From positions 1 to 46,120 of IMG/VR virus record IMGVR_UViG_3300034082_001154: a stretch of DNA of 46,120 nucleotides. One strand, given 5' to 3'. Positions 16,918 to 24,588 of the stretch are shown here, piece by piece. Position numbers and translations under genes: made by a program. This stretch comes from a virus. A model generated the notes under the pieces. The model was not told the origin of the DNA. It worked only from the letters and a program-made list of their open reading frames with translations, and made no database searches. Every line of letters starts with the position of its first letter. Positions within the stretch are counted from its first letter, which is position 1.

Positions 16918-17282
16918 GCCTACTAGAATTGGCAAGGCGTGATATTGCAAACATTAGCAGTAACGCTAGTGGGTTCGGGGTATCTATGTCTTTCATTTCA
17001 CCTGCCAGCCCACCCGAAACATGCACCGTTAACGGTTTGTTTTCTAGGCATCACATTGATGTAAATCGGCAAGGGGTAGCGTTCAATAATAGAATGGCAC
17101 ACGTATCAGTATCGGAAGATGTATTTGATGAAGCTAACTATACTATACGCAATGCAAACGGTGAGGTAGATTTTAAAGGGCATAAGGTTACGGTTGAGGC
17201 GGTGCAGTATGTTGTTAATCAGTGGTTTCCATCTGATACAGGTAGATTAATTACGTTAATATTGGGCAAGTATGGCACTTAA
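16914..17282 (+). CDS. Probable head-tail connector / stopper protein
   Basis: 122 residues. The pattern LELARRDIANISSNASGFGV then SPPETCTVNGLFSRHHIDVN, PVSI-like beta strands and a final GRLITLILGKYGT resembles Mu- or lambda-like head-tail attachment proteins with small beta barrels. It overlaps the following gene by 11 nt, in the usual position of a stopper before a tail terminator. Function inferred from position and fold character, not from a diagnostic motif. Confidence 0.5.
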   Translation: MSLLELARRDIANISSNASGFGVSMSFISPASPPETCTVNGLFSRHHIDVNRQGVAFNNRMAHVSVSEDVFDEANYTIRNANGEVDFKGHKVTVEAVQYVVNQWFPSDTGRLITLILGKYGT

Positions 17283-17928
17283 TGGAGTAATAGCACCGCA
17301 GAAATATGAACTAATACGTGACCGTATCGGGGCTATACTATTTGCCGAATTTGCTAATCAATTTACACTTTCAGGCGGCACAACTCCCAACCCTGCATTT
17401 TATTGCGAGCGTATCATACAGTTTGACCATACCGAAGCACCAGCAGTAAATGTAACGCTACAACGTGCCGATTATGATAATCGTGATAGGCATCAAGTTA
17501 ACGGCATATACTTGTTTACTATTGATGTTTATACGGCAGCACACGCCACTAATAACGTAAGGGGTGATTATCGTGGGGCGGTAGAAATGCACCGTATATT
17601 AGGTATGATAAGGGCTATATTTGAAAGCCCTGAATATAAAGAACTATTGTATGGTTTTGGTGTGCTTTGTAGCACAAAAATTAAGTCAATATCTATACCC
17701 GAAGCACCCAACAATAATGAAAGTGTATTTGAGGCTACAGGGCGAATAGAGTATGAGGTAACAGTACCCGAAACGGTTGAATTACAAGAGGGTGTACCAC
17801 TTGAATTAGCTACTACAGTGGTTAAACTTTACAATACTGATAAGGGCTATTTATGGGGTGCAGAAAGCGCACCACCACCAAACCTATTTATAGATGAAAT
17901 TGCAATTAATTACTTCATAGCAGAATAG
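17272..17928 (+). CDS. Probable tail terminator / completion protein
   Basis: 218 residues. N-terminal helix (APQKYELIRDRIGAILFAEF), then beta strands, a helix (DYRGAVEMHRILGMIRAIFESPEYKEL) and a strand containing FEATGRIEYEV: helix-sheet organisation as in lambda gpU-like and Mu gp37-like terminators that cap the tail tube. Gene position after the stopper-like gene supports this. The C-terminal 40 residues exceed the family average. No catalytic motifs. Confidence 0.45.
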   Translation: MALNGVIAPQKYELIRDRIGAILFAEFANQFTLSGGTTPNPAFYCERIIQFDHTEAPAVNVTLQRADYDNRDRHQVNGIYLFTIDVYTAAHATNNVRGDYRGAVEMHRILGMIRAIFESPEYKELLYGFGVLCSTKIKSISIPEAPNNNESVFEATGRIEYEVTVPETVELQEGVPLELATTVVKLYNTDKGYLWGAESAPPPNLFIDEIAINYFIAE

Positions 17929-17934
17929 AACGAT

Positions 17935-18279
17935 ATGCCAAATATTAAATTTTCAGAATTAAATACAGCTCCCGAATTTTCGGAGTTAGATTATATTGTT
18001 GGTATTCGATACAATGAAGAAACGGAACTATACGAAAACTATATCTATGAGGCGGCAGATGTAAAGGAATACGTAAAGGCACAGCTAAGGAAAATAATTA
18101 CAGTTAGCGAAGATGGCAATTCAGTTACAAATGTAGCATTTGAGGGTAACAATGTACAGGCACTATTAACAGACAATCAAGTTTATATAAGAGATGTAGA
18201 CTTTACGCAAGACGGAGATACAATTACAGGTATAATTATTTCATTTTACACATCACAAAAAATATTAGTATTGTTATGA
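17935..18279 (+). CDS. Hypothetical fibre-associated protein
   Basis: 114 residues beginning MPNIKFSELNTAPEFSELDYIVGI, a pattern common at the N termini of phage fibre and appendage proteins (F.eL......l.d.D...G). The rest is beta-rich with acidic residues. Its stop overlaps the start of the long fibre gene (ATGA at 18276-18279). Possibly an adaptor or chaperone for that fibre. Confidence 0.5.
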   Translation: MPNIKFSELNTAPEFSELDYIVGIRYNEETELYENYIYEAADVKEYVKAQLRKIITVSEDGNSVTNVAFEGNNVQALLTDNQVYIRDVDFTQDGDTITGIIISFYTSQKILVLL

Positions 18280-20258
18280 GGATTATTATAGTAGCATTAT
18301 TGCTAGTTTTATCGGTAGGTGCTAATGCACAGAGAATAGTGCCAATAGGTAACGGCAGAACAACAGATACAGGATTGATAGTTGGTAGTTTAAAGGTGGA
18401 TAGTGTGCTAGTATTCCCAGCATACAGAACTACTAATACTAACATGGTGCTAGGGTTTGATTCAAGAGGTAAGGCGGTATTAAGGATAAACAATGATAGC
18501 CTTATTTGGGCTACTAATGCTTATGTAGATAGTGGATTGGCAAGCATATCAGCAGGGGCGGTAGATACCAATAACTACATATCATCTATTACCCGATTGA
18601 ACAGGGAAATTGACAGCGTTAGTAACATCATTGACAGCAACAATACTATTATATACGGGAACATAGCCACATTGCAAAGTGATATAGTTACAATTGATAG
18701 TGCCGTTGGTGTTGCGTTTGGGGCTATATCCACCCTTTATGACACTAAAGCGGATAAGGATACATTAACCAATTTCCTTTTAAAATCCGATACCGCAACA
18801 TTATCAAATCGGATAAATTTAAAGCAAAACTATTCAGATACTACAACATGGGATGCAACAAGATATTGGGTATCTACTCAAATACCGTCATTGGCGGGGT
18901 ATGTACCATATACAGGGGCTACTACTGACGTAGACTTAGGTACACATGCCATATCGGCACGTACGGGCGTAATTAACAAGCCGTCAGGTAGTGGCACTGC
19001 ATTATCAGTAACTAAGGGCGGTAGCGGTGAGGCTTTGACTGTTACAAAAAGTAGCGGTAGCGGTAATGCTATGAGTGTTACAGGTGGCGTTACGCAACTA
19101 TCAGAACTACACACCACTACAGCAATAGCAGACGCATACATAGCAAGTGCTGCAACGTGGAATGCTAAGGGTACGGTAAGTAGTATTCAGCTAGTAGGCG
19201 GCACTAATGTAACAATTACGCCTACAACAGCAATTACAACAAGTGGCACATATACTATCAGTGCTACAGGCGGCAGTAGTACCCTAGTTAAAGCCAATGA
19301 GTTTAACATGCTTTATAAAGCGAATGGCGATACTACTATTCGTGGGACAACTAAGGTACGGATAGATACAACAGATATGCGGTTGGAATTTGCATGGGAC
19401 ACAACAACATCTGCCGTTGTAAATGATTATCATGGCGGTGTAAAGATGTGGGGCAGTAACAGAATGGGTATGGGTGCAATTAGGATAAATGATACTGTAA
19501 GCATACCAGCGGCTTTGCAACGTGCTATAAATACACAGATTACAAGTACTATGTTGCCAACAGTGACAGGAAACATAGCATATACTAACAACTATGTCTA
19601 TGGCGGTATGGTGCAAACGGCAGGTACATTAGGTTATATACCGGCTGCATGGAATAGTACTATACAGCACCTTAACTACAATAAAACAACATTTACAACC
19701 GCATCGGGGGCTAATTCAAGTTCGTTAATTAGAATTGGTAGCATAGCACTATCGGCAGGTATAATTTGTGGTAACACTAAGTTTAGTGGTGGTGGTGGTA
19801 GGGGTACATTTACATTTTCGTTCCCTACCTATCTAAGCACACAAAGGATAATGATAGGATATTCAGAGGCGGTAGCAGCATTAAGCGGTGACCCATCTAC
19901 ATTCCTTACAGCACCTACGCCATATTCATCATTAATGGTTATAAAAGATGCCGCAGACACAACACTACAATTTGCACACTATAGCGGAACTGGCGTAGTT
20001 ACAAAGGTTAATACAGGCATCAAACCTAATAACGAAGATGTATACAGGCTTACGGTTTATATAGCCCCTAATAGCACCTATTACATGCAGTTAGAAGTTA
20101 TAAGTAAAACAGCAGCAATAAGGGTAGTAACATTAAATCCTACTACTAACGTACCACCAGTAGGTGACAGATTAGTGCAACAACAAGCGGTAAATAATGG
20201 TACCGTAGGTGGCGTTGTTGTTTATGGATTAATTCAGCATTTGGAAGAAATATACTAG
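18276..20258 (+). CDS. Large tail fibre-like protein with N-terminal signal peptide
   Basis: 660 residues. Residues 1-18 (MRIIIVALLLVLSVGANA) form a clear Sec signal peptide with an A-N-A cleavage site before Gln19. The rest is fibre-like: Ser/Thr/Asn-rich helical-coil repeats (RINLKQNYSD, KADKDTLTNF), then GYVPYTGATTDVDLGTHAIS, a motif typical of phage tail fibres, Gly/Ser/Thr repeats (GGSGEALTVTKSSGSG) and a C-terminal beta domain that may bind the receptor. A signal peptide on a virion fibre is unusual, since virions assemble in the cytoplasm. It could be left from a host surface protein, or the protein may be exported. Confidence 0.72.
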   Translation: MRIIIVALLLVLSVGANAQRIVPIGNGRTTDTGLIVGSLKVDSVLVFPAYRTTNTNMVLGFDSRGKAVLRINNDSLIWATNAYVDSGLASISAGAVDTNNYISSITRLNREIDSVSNIIDSNNTIIYGNIATLQSDIVTIDSAVGVAFGAISTLYDTKADKDTLTNFLLKSDTATLSNRINLKQNYSDTTTWDATRYWVSTQIPSLAGYVPYTGATTDVDLGTHAISARTGVINKPSGSGTALSVTKGGSGEALTVTKSSGSGNAMSVTGGVTQLSELHTTTAIADAYIASAATWNAKGTVSSIQLVGGTNVTITPTTAITTSGTYTISATGGSSTLVKANEFNMLYKANGDTTIRGTTKVRIDTTDMRLEFAWDTTTSAVVNDYHGGVKMWGSNRMGMGAIRINDTVSIPAALQRAINTQITSTMLPTVTGNIAYTNNYVYGGMVQTAGTLGYIPAAWNSTIQHLNYNKTTFTTASGANSSSLIRIGSIALSAGIICGNTKFSGGGGRGTFTFSFPTYLSTQRIMIGYSEAVAALSGDPSTFLTAPTPYSSLMVIKDAADTTLQFAHYSGTGVVTKVNTGIKPNNEDVYRLTVYIAPNSTYYMQLEVISKTAAIRVVTLNPTTNVPPVGDRLVQQQAVNNGTVGGVVVYGLIQHLEEIY

Positions 20259-20261
20259 ACT

Positions 20262-20495
20262 ATGATACAGATACAGCCAAGAGAATATACCACAGGGACT
20301 GCAACACTATTGCACGTAACAGCCACTATTGCAGATGGTAGCGGTGCTATATGGTACAAGTTATTAGACGCTAACCATAAAATAGTGACTGAGGGTAATT
20401 TACCAGTAGATAGTGAGTTCGCACTTGCTTACAATGGTAGCGAAATAATGGCAGGTAATTACATAGCTAATTATTTGGGGGTTGTGATTTTATAA
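20262..20495 (+). CDS. Small fibre-associated protein
   Basis: 77 residues, beta-rich: TATLLHVTATIADGSGAIWYKLLDANHKIV. The string YKLLDANHK..TEGNLPV resembles short beta-sandwich proteins next to fibre genes. Four nt after the fibre gene. Its stop is followed by a promoter, so it ends the fibre operon. Confidence 0.5.
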   Translation: MIQIQPREYTTGTATLLHVTATIADGSGAIWYKLLDANHKIVTEGNLPVDSEFALAYNGSEIMAGNYIANYLGVVIL

Positions 20496-20504
20496 CTATA
20501 TTTG
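20474..20504 (+). promoter_or_regulatory. Bacteroidota-type promoter for the lysis genes
   Basis: TTTG (20474-20477), 19-bp spacer, TATATTTG (20497-20504): a perfect match to the consensus. Transcription should start near 20510, about 17 nt before the ATG at 20527. The -33 box lies inside the end of the preceding gene. Confidence 0.8.
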
Positions 20505-20526
20505 TCAAAACTAATTTAAGTAGCAA

Positions 20527-20775
20527 ATGTCACCCAAAGAAGAAACGGTTTTAACCAAGAAAATAACAGGCATTACATGGGGTGTAATTATTACCATTAC
20601 CACTATTACAGGCGGTGTGTTAACAATGGGAGTTAAAGGTTATACCAACATACTTTATGCTATTGAGCGCAATAACAGCGATTATAGACAAGTACAGGAG
20701 CAGATTAAGTACATGGGCAATGATGTGAATAGGCACGAACAACAGATACAATACTTAATGACCACTAAAAAATAA
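20527..20775 (+). CDS. Small single-pass membrane protein, lysis-associated
   Basis: 82 residues. One transmembrane segment (ITWGVIITITTITGGVLTMGV, about 15-35) and then a charged coiled-coil-like tail (NNSDYRQVQEQIKYMGNDVN). It lies directly before a holin candidate. This layout resembles the small membrane proteins of Bacteroidota phages that precede holins. Holin or antiholin role is plausible; no diagnostic motif. Confidence 0.55.
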   Translation: MSPKEETVLTKKITGITWGVIITITTITGGVLTMGVKGYTNILYAIERNNSDYRQVQEQIKYMGNDVNRHEQQIQYLMTTKK

Positions 20776-20778
20776 ACA

Positions 20779-21024
20779 ATGAACAACAAAATACTTAAAT
20801 TTGGTGTGCAAGGGTTTGAGGGTACTACACCACCTACCCTTAAAGTTATATACCGTTTCTTTATGGCTGCATTGGCTATATGGCAGCTAATAAATATCAC
20901 GTTTCCCGAAATTAACGATGTAGTTGCAAGCTATGTAAGTCGGGTTTTGGATATAGGTGTTCCTATCCTATACGCTGTAAGTAATGCGTTTGGGTATGTA
21001 AATGATGATACTAAGAGTGAGTAA
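20779..21024 (+). CDS. Putative holin
   Basis: 81 residues. Two hydrophobic segments (FFMAALAIWQLINITF, about 28-43, and VLDIGVPILYAVSNAFGYV, about 55-73) separated by a short polar turn and followed by a charged C terminus (NDDTKSE), a class II holin plan. Directly followed by a terminator and, further on, a spanin-like gene and an M15 endolysin. Confidence 0.58.
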   Translation: MNNKILKFGVQGFEGTTPPTLKVIYRFFMAALAIWQLINITFPEINDVVASYVSRVLDIGVPILYAVSNAFGYVNDDTKSE

Positions 21025-21043
21025 AGATGTGTGTTTAGTGTGT

Positions 21044-21080
21044 AGCCCTCAACTGTGTGTGTTTCGGTTGGGGGCTTTTT
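21044..21080 (+). terminator. Intrinsic terminator after the holin candidate
   Basis: AGCCCTCAAC (21044-21053) pairs with GTTGGGGGCT (21067-21076) with one G-U pair, loop of 13 nt, then TTTTT at 21076-21080. Clean rho-independent terminator. Confidence 0.85.
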
Positions 21081-21136
21081 AAAATGTTTTAGGGTTAAAA
21101 ATGGGGCTGCATTATTCTTAGTGCGGCTTTTTTGTT

Positions 21137-21144
21137 TATATTTG
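21137..21144 (+). promoter_or_regulatory. -7 promoter element, leaderless spanin-like gene
   Basis: TATATTTG, a perfect -7 box, ends 4 nt before the ATG at 21149. No good -33 TTTG at the usual distance. The transcript would start at or beside the initiation codon. Confidence 0.5.
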
Positions 21145-21148
21145 CGTC

Positions 21149-21742
21149 ATGACATTCACATCAAATAATCACCCCAACGATAAGTTTTTTGCAGCACTGT
21201 TATTAGGCTGCATACTTTGCATAGCTGCATTTTTTATATTGCTATCTAGTAGCTGCAAAAGTGCCGAAAAGAAACAAGCCAAGTTATACGGCAAGTTCGA
21301 CAAACTGAAACGCAAAGCAGATGCAGACAGTGTGCTAAAGGTTGTGCCGAGCAAATGGAGTTTGGCTAATTTCCCAGTGAAATTAAGCGGAACTAAAACC
21401 GTTTATTTGCCGAGTAAGAAAGTAGTAACGCATGATACCATTACTAAAACCAACACGATAAATGATACTACATACATCACTAAGTATGTAACCAAGTACA
21501 GTCATTCAGTTGACACACTACGCACAACCGACACAATACTAGATAATAGACCATTGACGCAATTACAGACCGATTACAGGGCGTTAGATGCCAAGTTGAT
21601 ACAAAGTACTACTAGGGAACTATTAGCCACAGAAACGAAAAATAAACAGCGTAGTAAGTTATTGTGGTCAATCGGATTGAACATACTACTAATACTGCTT
21701 ATAATTGCACACTTTTTGCGTAGATTTGGAATATTGAATTAG
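21149..21742 (+). CDS. Membrane protein, possible unimolecular spanin
   Basis: 197 residues. An N-terminal hydrophobic segment (FFAALLLGCILCIAAFFILL, about 13-32) ends at a Cys (LSSSC, lipobox-like but with Ser at -3), then a long periplasmic region rich in Lys, Asp and Thr repeats (TKTNTINDTTYITKYVTKYS), and a C-terminal transmembrane segment (WSIGLNILLILLIIAHFL). Lipid or helix at one end, TM helix at the other and a coil between is the u-spanin plan joining the two membranes, but the lipobox is weak. The neighbouring endolysin supports a lysis role. Confidence 0.5.
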   Translation: MTFTSNNHPNDKFFAALLLGCILCIAAFFILLSSSCKSAEKKQAKLYGKFDKLKRKADADSVLKVVPSKWSLANFPVKLSGTKTVYLPSKKVVTHDTITKTNTINDTTYITKYVTKYSHSVDTLRTTDTILDNRPLTQLQTDYRALDAKLIQSTTRELLATETKNKQRSKLLWSIGLNILLILLIIAHFLRRFGILN

Positions 21743-21805
21743 TCAAGTCGTTTCAATGGTAAGACGGCACATTTGCTGATACGGGTTCGAGTCCTGTCTT
21801 GACTA
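21741..21805 (+). tRNA. Truncated tRNA-like element (65 nt, defective anticodon arm)
   Basis: A 7-bp acceptor stem AGTCAAG/CTTGACT (21741-21747 with 21798-21804), a 4-bp D stem GTTT/AGAC with an 8-nt GG-containing D loop (21750-21765) and a canonical T arm ACGGG-TTCGAGT-CCTGT (21781-21797) are all present. Only 15 nt separate D and T arms, against about 23 in a tRNA. The best remaining helix is CGGCA/TGCTG closing the 4-nt loop CATT, so no normal seven-base anticodon loop exists; if the 5' half is read in register the anticodon would be TGC, with the 3' anticodon strand and variable loop lost. CCA is not encoded; a T7 run follows at 21809-21815. The 5' end starts inside the preceding stop codon. 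Probably a decayed tRNA or a tRNA mimic. Confidence 0.6.
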
Positions 21806-21904
21806 CGGTTTTTTTCATACGATTTAATTTTCCCTGACTATTTCTATGGTTGGGGTTTTTTATTGCTACCTTTACCACCAATAAGTGTAAGCATATAATT
21901 TGAC

Positions 21905-21935
21905 ATTGCAATTATTTAGTAATAATATACCTTTA
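21905..21935 (+). promoter_or_regulatory. Promoter of the endolysin gene
   Basis: ATTG (21905-21908), 19-bp spacer, TACCTTTA (21928-21935): one mismatch in each box. The ATG at 21940 is 4 nt after the -7 box, so the message would be leaderless. Confidence 0.5.
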
Positions 21936-21939
21936 CAAC

Positions 21940-22383
21940 ATGAAAGACCCATTAAGCATACAGCGAATAGCAACTACACACCCATTAGTACGTGATACCT
22001 TTACACGCTTCATAGATGCCGCAGAAAGCGAGTTAAATATAACGCTAAGGGTAACACATGCACTCCGTACAATAGCCGAGCAAAACGCACTATATGCGCA
22101 AGGGAGAACAACAGCAGGTAAGATAGTTACTAATGCTAAAGGGGGGCAATCGTTTCATAATCTAGGACTTGCCATTGATGTAGTGGAGTTAGTAGGTAAA
22201 ACTGTAAATTGGAACTTTGATTACAGCAAATTAAAGCCTATAGCGGATAGGTTCGGCATAGAGTGGGGCGGTACATGGAAATTTGTTGATAAGCCACATT
22301 TTCAGATAACATTTGGTTATACTAAAGCTACACAATTAGCAGTGTTACCAAAAGATAGTAAAGGATACCCAATAATAAAATAA
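21940..22383 (+). CDS. Endolysin, M15 peptidase family (L-alanyl-D-glutamate or D-Ala-D-Ala type)
   Basis: 147 residues, single catalytic domain. Motifs in order: LRVTHALRTIAEQNALYAQG (residues 36-55, the R..E.Q..LY.QGRT block of phage M15 lysins), SFHNLGLAIDV with zinc ligands His73 and Asp80 (S.H..G.A.D) and DKPHFQI with His120 as third ligand. This matches T5-lysin-like and A500-type endopeptidases that cut stem peptides of peptidoglycan. No signal peptide, so release through the holin is needed; the holin candidate lies 0.9 kb upstream. Confidence 0.92.
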   Translation: MKDPLSIQRIATTHPLVRDTFTRFIDAAESELNITLRVTHALRTIAEQNALYAQGRTTAGKIVTNAKGGQSFHNLGLAIDVVELVGKTVNWNFDYSKLKPIADRFGIEWGGTWKFVDKPHFQITFGYTKATQLAVLPKDSKGYPIIK

Positions 22384-22408
22384 TAATTTCAACCTACTTA
22401 AATTTGTG

Positions 22409-22416
22409 TATTTTTG
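22409..22416 (+). promoter_or_regulatory. -7 promoter element for the phosphoesterase gene
   Basis: TATTTTTG, a perfect -7 box. The -33 partner is weak (TTTC at 22387-22390, 18-bp spacer). The ATG at 22444 is 27 nt further on. Confidence 0.45.
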
Positions 22417-22443
22417 CCGACATTATTCACATAATCACGTATA

Positions 22444-23589
22444 ATGGCTAATCAATACACACCGAGTAAGTATGAGTATTTGAATGATGAGATATTAGCA
22501 GAACTAAATTCAGGCGGTTCAGCAGCAGGTACAGCCCGAAAAATAGTCGATAAACACAAGTTAGATGTAACCCCCGAAGCATTTAGGCTGCATATAAGGG
22601 CGTTACAAAAGAAACAACAGCACCCACTATTAAGTGATGAATGTGAACAATTAGGAATACCGTTAGATGAAGTTAAGCACTATTGGCACAAGGGTAAGCA
22701 TTTCTCTTTATTTGTTGATGGTAAAGGTCAGCAAGTTAGCTATGAAGATATACGCAATTCTATCATAGCAGATATAACCAACTATGCACCCATATACCCG
22801 ACCATACAATACAATCAAGACAGCGAAGGTTATCTGCTAGTAATTGACCCAGCAGATATACACCTAAACAAGTTATGCAGTGCATTTGAAACGAATGATG
22901 CATGTAATCATGACATAATTTACAATAGAGTAATAGAGGGCGTTAAAGGTATATTAGGGTACGTAAGGGGCTTTAAGATTGACCAGATACTATTTGTAGC
23001 AGGTAACGACATACTGCATGTTGATAGCCCTAAAAACACAACCACAAGCGGTACGCCACAAGATGCGTCAATGATGTGGTATGATGCTTTTGTATTAGCT
23101 CGGAAACTACTAACAGAGTGCATAGAATTACTACTACCTATTGCACCAGTTCACTTTCAGTATAACCCTAGCAATCATGATTTTACAAATGGTTTTTTCC
23201 TTGCACAAACTATACATGCGTGGTTTGCGAAATGCGAAAACATTACATTCGATACATCAATGCAGCACCGTAAGTACTACACATACGGTCAGAACATAAT
23301 CGGTACTACACATGGCGATGGAGCAAAAGAAACAGATTTAGCATTATTAATGGCACATGAAGTTGGTGAAAATTGGCACAAATGCAAACATAGGTACTAC
23401 TATACGCACCACATTCACCATAAGAAAAGTAAAGAGTATATGAGTGTATGTGTGGAGAGTTTACGTAGCCCAAGTGGTACAGACGGTTGGCATCATCGCA
23501 ATGGTTACCAGCACAGCCCAAAGGCGATAGAGGGGTATATACATAGTAAGAATAACGGTCAGATTAGTAGGCTAACGTACATATTTTAA
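22444..23589 (+). CDS. Calcineurin-like metallophosphoesterase with N-terminal helical DNA-binding-like region
   Basis: 381 residues. The C-terminal two thirds hold the complete metal-binding set: DPADIH (Asp138, His140), VAGNDILHVD (Gly-Asn-Asp at 187-189), NPSNHDF (Asn244, His245, Asp246), TTHGDG (His290) and YTHHIHHKK (322-326), the usual D-H / G-D / G-N-H / H / G-H-H order. Residues 1-60 are helical and resemble an HTH (ILAELNSGG-AAGTARKIV). Such proteins occur in many Bacteroidota phages next to lysis or late genes; the substrate is unknown (nuclease or cyclic nucleotide hydrolase are both possible). Ends the late block at a bidirectional terminator. Confidence 0.85.
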   Translation: MANQYTPSKYEYLNDEILAELNSGGSAAGTARKIVDKHKLDVTPEAFRLHIRALQKKQQHPLLSDECEQLGIPLDEVKHYWHKGKHFSLFVDGKGQQVSYEDIRNSIIADITNYAPIYPTIQYNQDSEGYLLVIDPADIHLNKLCSAFETNDACNHDIIYNRVIEGVKGILGYVRGFKIDQILFVAGNDILHVDSPKNTTTSGTPQDASMMWYDAFVLARKLLTECIELLLPIAPVHFQYNPSNHDFTNGFFLAQTIHAWFAKCENITFDTSMQHRKYYTYGQNIIGTTHGDGAKETDLALLMAHEVGENWHKCKHRYYYTHHIHHKKSKEYMSVCVESLRSPSGTDGWHHRNGYQHSPKAIEGYIHSKNNGQISRLTYIF

Positions 23590-23593
23590 AAGA

Positions 23594-23624
23594 AATAGCC
23601 CACTATTTAAGGTAGTGGGCTATT
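23594..23624. terminator. Bidirectional terminator between late and leftward early genes
   Basis: AATAGCCCACTA (23594-23605) pairs perfectly with TAGTGGGCTATT (23613-23624), loop TTTAAGG. It lies between a rightward stop (23589) and a leftward stop (23628), with A-rich sequence on one side and T-rich sequence on the other, so it can act in both directions. Confidence 0.85.
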
Positions 23625-23627
23625 AGT

Positions 23628-23834
23628 TTATTTTGTGTTTATTTCACGTTGCAAATACCAAATAGCTTTATTAATATCTTGTTCTTTGTTTCCTTTCCTA
23701 TCAGCACGTAAAAGATATTTCAATGCGTTTCCCATATTAAAATTTAGCTTAAAGGCATCAATAATATCTATTACCTCAATGCCGTTAACGGTGTAATGCG
23801 GTGGGTGGTTGACCATGTCGGGCGTATTATTCAT
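23628..23834 (-). CDS. DUF3310 family protein
   Basis: 68 residues. HPPHYTVNGIEVIDIIDAF, then NMGNALKYLLRADRKGN and DINKAIWYLQREI is the complete signature of DUF3310 (H(P/S).HY...g.E.id......gf..Gn..KY..R...K.g.ed..KA..Yl). These small phage proteins are linked to nucleotide metabolism in annotations, but their function is not established. Last gene of the leftward operon. Confidence 0.9.
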   Translation of the reverse strand: MNNTPDMVNHPPHYTVNGIEVIDIIDAFKLNFNMGNALKYLLRADRKGNKEQDINKAIWYLQREINTK

Positions 23835-23837
23835 GTT

Positions 23838-23981
23838 CTAGTTAGTTTTTGATTCTATTATAGTTAAAAATTCGGTTGCGTTCAATGCGTAAGTATCACC
23901 CATTATAACATCTTGTAATTCAGGGTGCATACCTAGCAGATTGTCTATAATGGCTATTACCTCATCTCGTGTGTAGTGCAT
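23838..23981 (-). CDS. Small hypothetical protein
   Basis: 47 residues: MHYTRDEVIAIIDNLLGMHP then LQDVIMGDTYALNATEFLTI. Acidic and helical. It starts 25 nt inside the preceding gene and stops 3 nt before the DUF3310 start, filling an otherwise empty gap, which supports coding. No family recognised. Confidence 0.6.
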   Translation of the reverse strand: MHYTRDEVIAIIDNLLGMHPELQDVIMGDTYALNATEFLTIIESKTN

Positions 23982-24205
23982 TTTAAATTGTTTAAAAAGT
24001 TATCAAAGTCATTATCATCATTTAAAAAGCTATAATTAAAAGCCTCTCTCATCATCTCATAAACCACACCAGCAAGCACCATTTTAGCCTCAATTTCGGC
24101 TTCAATTTCGCTTTGTGAGGTAATCTCTACAAATGGTTTGTTTTGGGCTTGTTTTAGCTTATTAATCAGCAGTTCGGCTATTTTAGTTTGTTGGGTGGGT
24201 GTCAT
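23957..24205 (-). CDS. Hypothetical early protein
   Basis: 82 residues. Entirely helical character: LLINKLKQAQNKPFVEITSQ and IEAEIEAKMVLAGVVYEMMRE, ending in an acidic Asn/Asp-rich tail. Overlaps both neighbours by a few nt, so it is part of the same polycistronic unit. No family recognised; small size and operon context suggest a host-takeover or anti-defence protein (inference). Confidence 0.6.
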   Translation of the reverse strand: MTPTQQTKIAELLINKLKQAQNKPFVEITSQSEIEAEIEAKMVLAGVVYEMMREAFNYSFLNDDNDFDNFLNNLKCTTHEMR

Positions 24206-24588
24206 TGTTTATGTTTTTTAAGTATAGTTAAAATAAAATCAATACCATGTGATAATGCAAGGTCGTGAGTGTTAAATGGTGTTTCGTCATTATCCCCGTA
24301 TGTATAAGTATGACCGTCATCATCAGTAACAATGTATGACCATGTGCGATGTTTATGACCTGCTATTACAGCTACATGCCAACCATGTACAGTACGTGTC
24401 CATGTTGCAACATCTACTAACTTTGGTGCAGACATAGCCAACTCTAATATGTTATAGTTGTATTTATATGCTATTCTTTCATAAATTATGCTACCAACGA
24501 CTGAACTGTAGTAATGCGTATCAGGCACATCATACCCAATCTTTTTGAGTATTACCGATTGTTCGGGGGTGGTTCTTGTGTGTTCCAT
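24202..24588 (-). CDS. Hypothetical early protein
   Basis: 128 residues. A helical N terminus, then a beta-rich region VATWTRTVHGWHVAVIAGHKH, WSYIVTDDDGHTYTYGD. Aromatic and His-rich, possibly a small alpha/beta domain. The stop overlaps the next gene (ATGA); the start overlaps the preceding stop as TAATG. Family not recognised. Confidence 0.62.
   Translation of the reverse strand: MEHTRTTPEQSVILKKIGYDVPDTHYYSSVVGSIIYERIAYKYNYNILELAMSAPKLVDVATWTRTVHGWHVAVIAGHKHRTWSYIVTDDDGHTYTYGDNDETPFNTHDLALSHGIDFILTILKKHKQ

Noticed and set aside
18900-19260. Diversity-generating retroelement variable region in the fibre gene
   Set aside because: No reverse transcriptase, template repeat or Avd-like gene was found anywhere in the genome; Gly/Ser repeats are ordinary fibre sequence.
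21741-21805. A functional tRNA with a definite amino acid
   Set aside because: The anticodon loop cannot form with normal size, so no isotype can be assigned with confidence.
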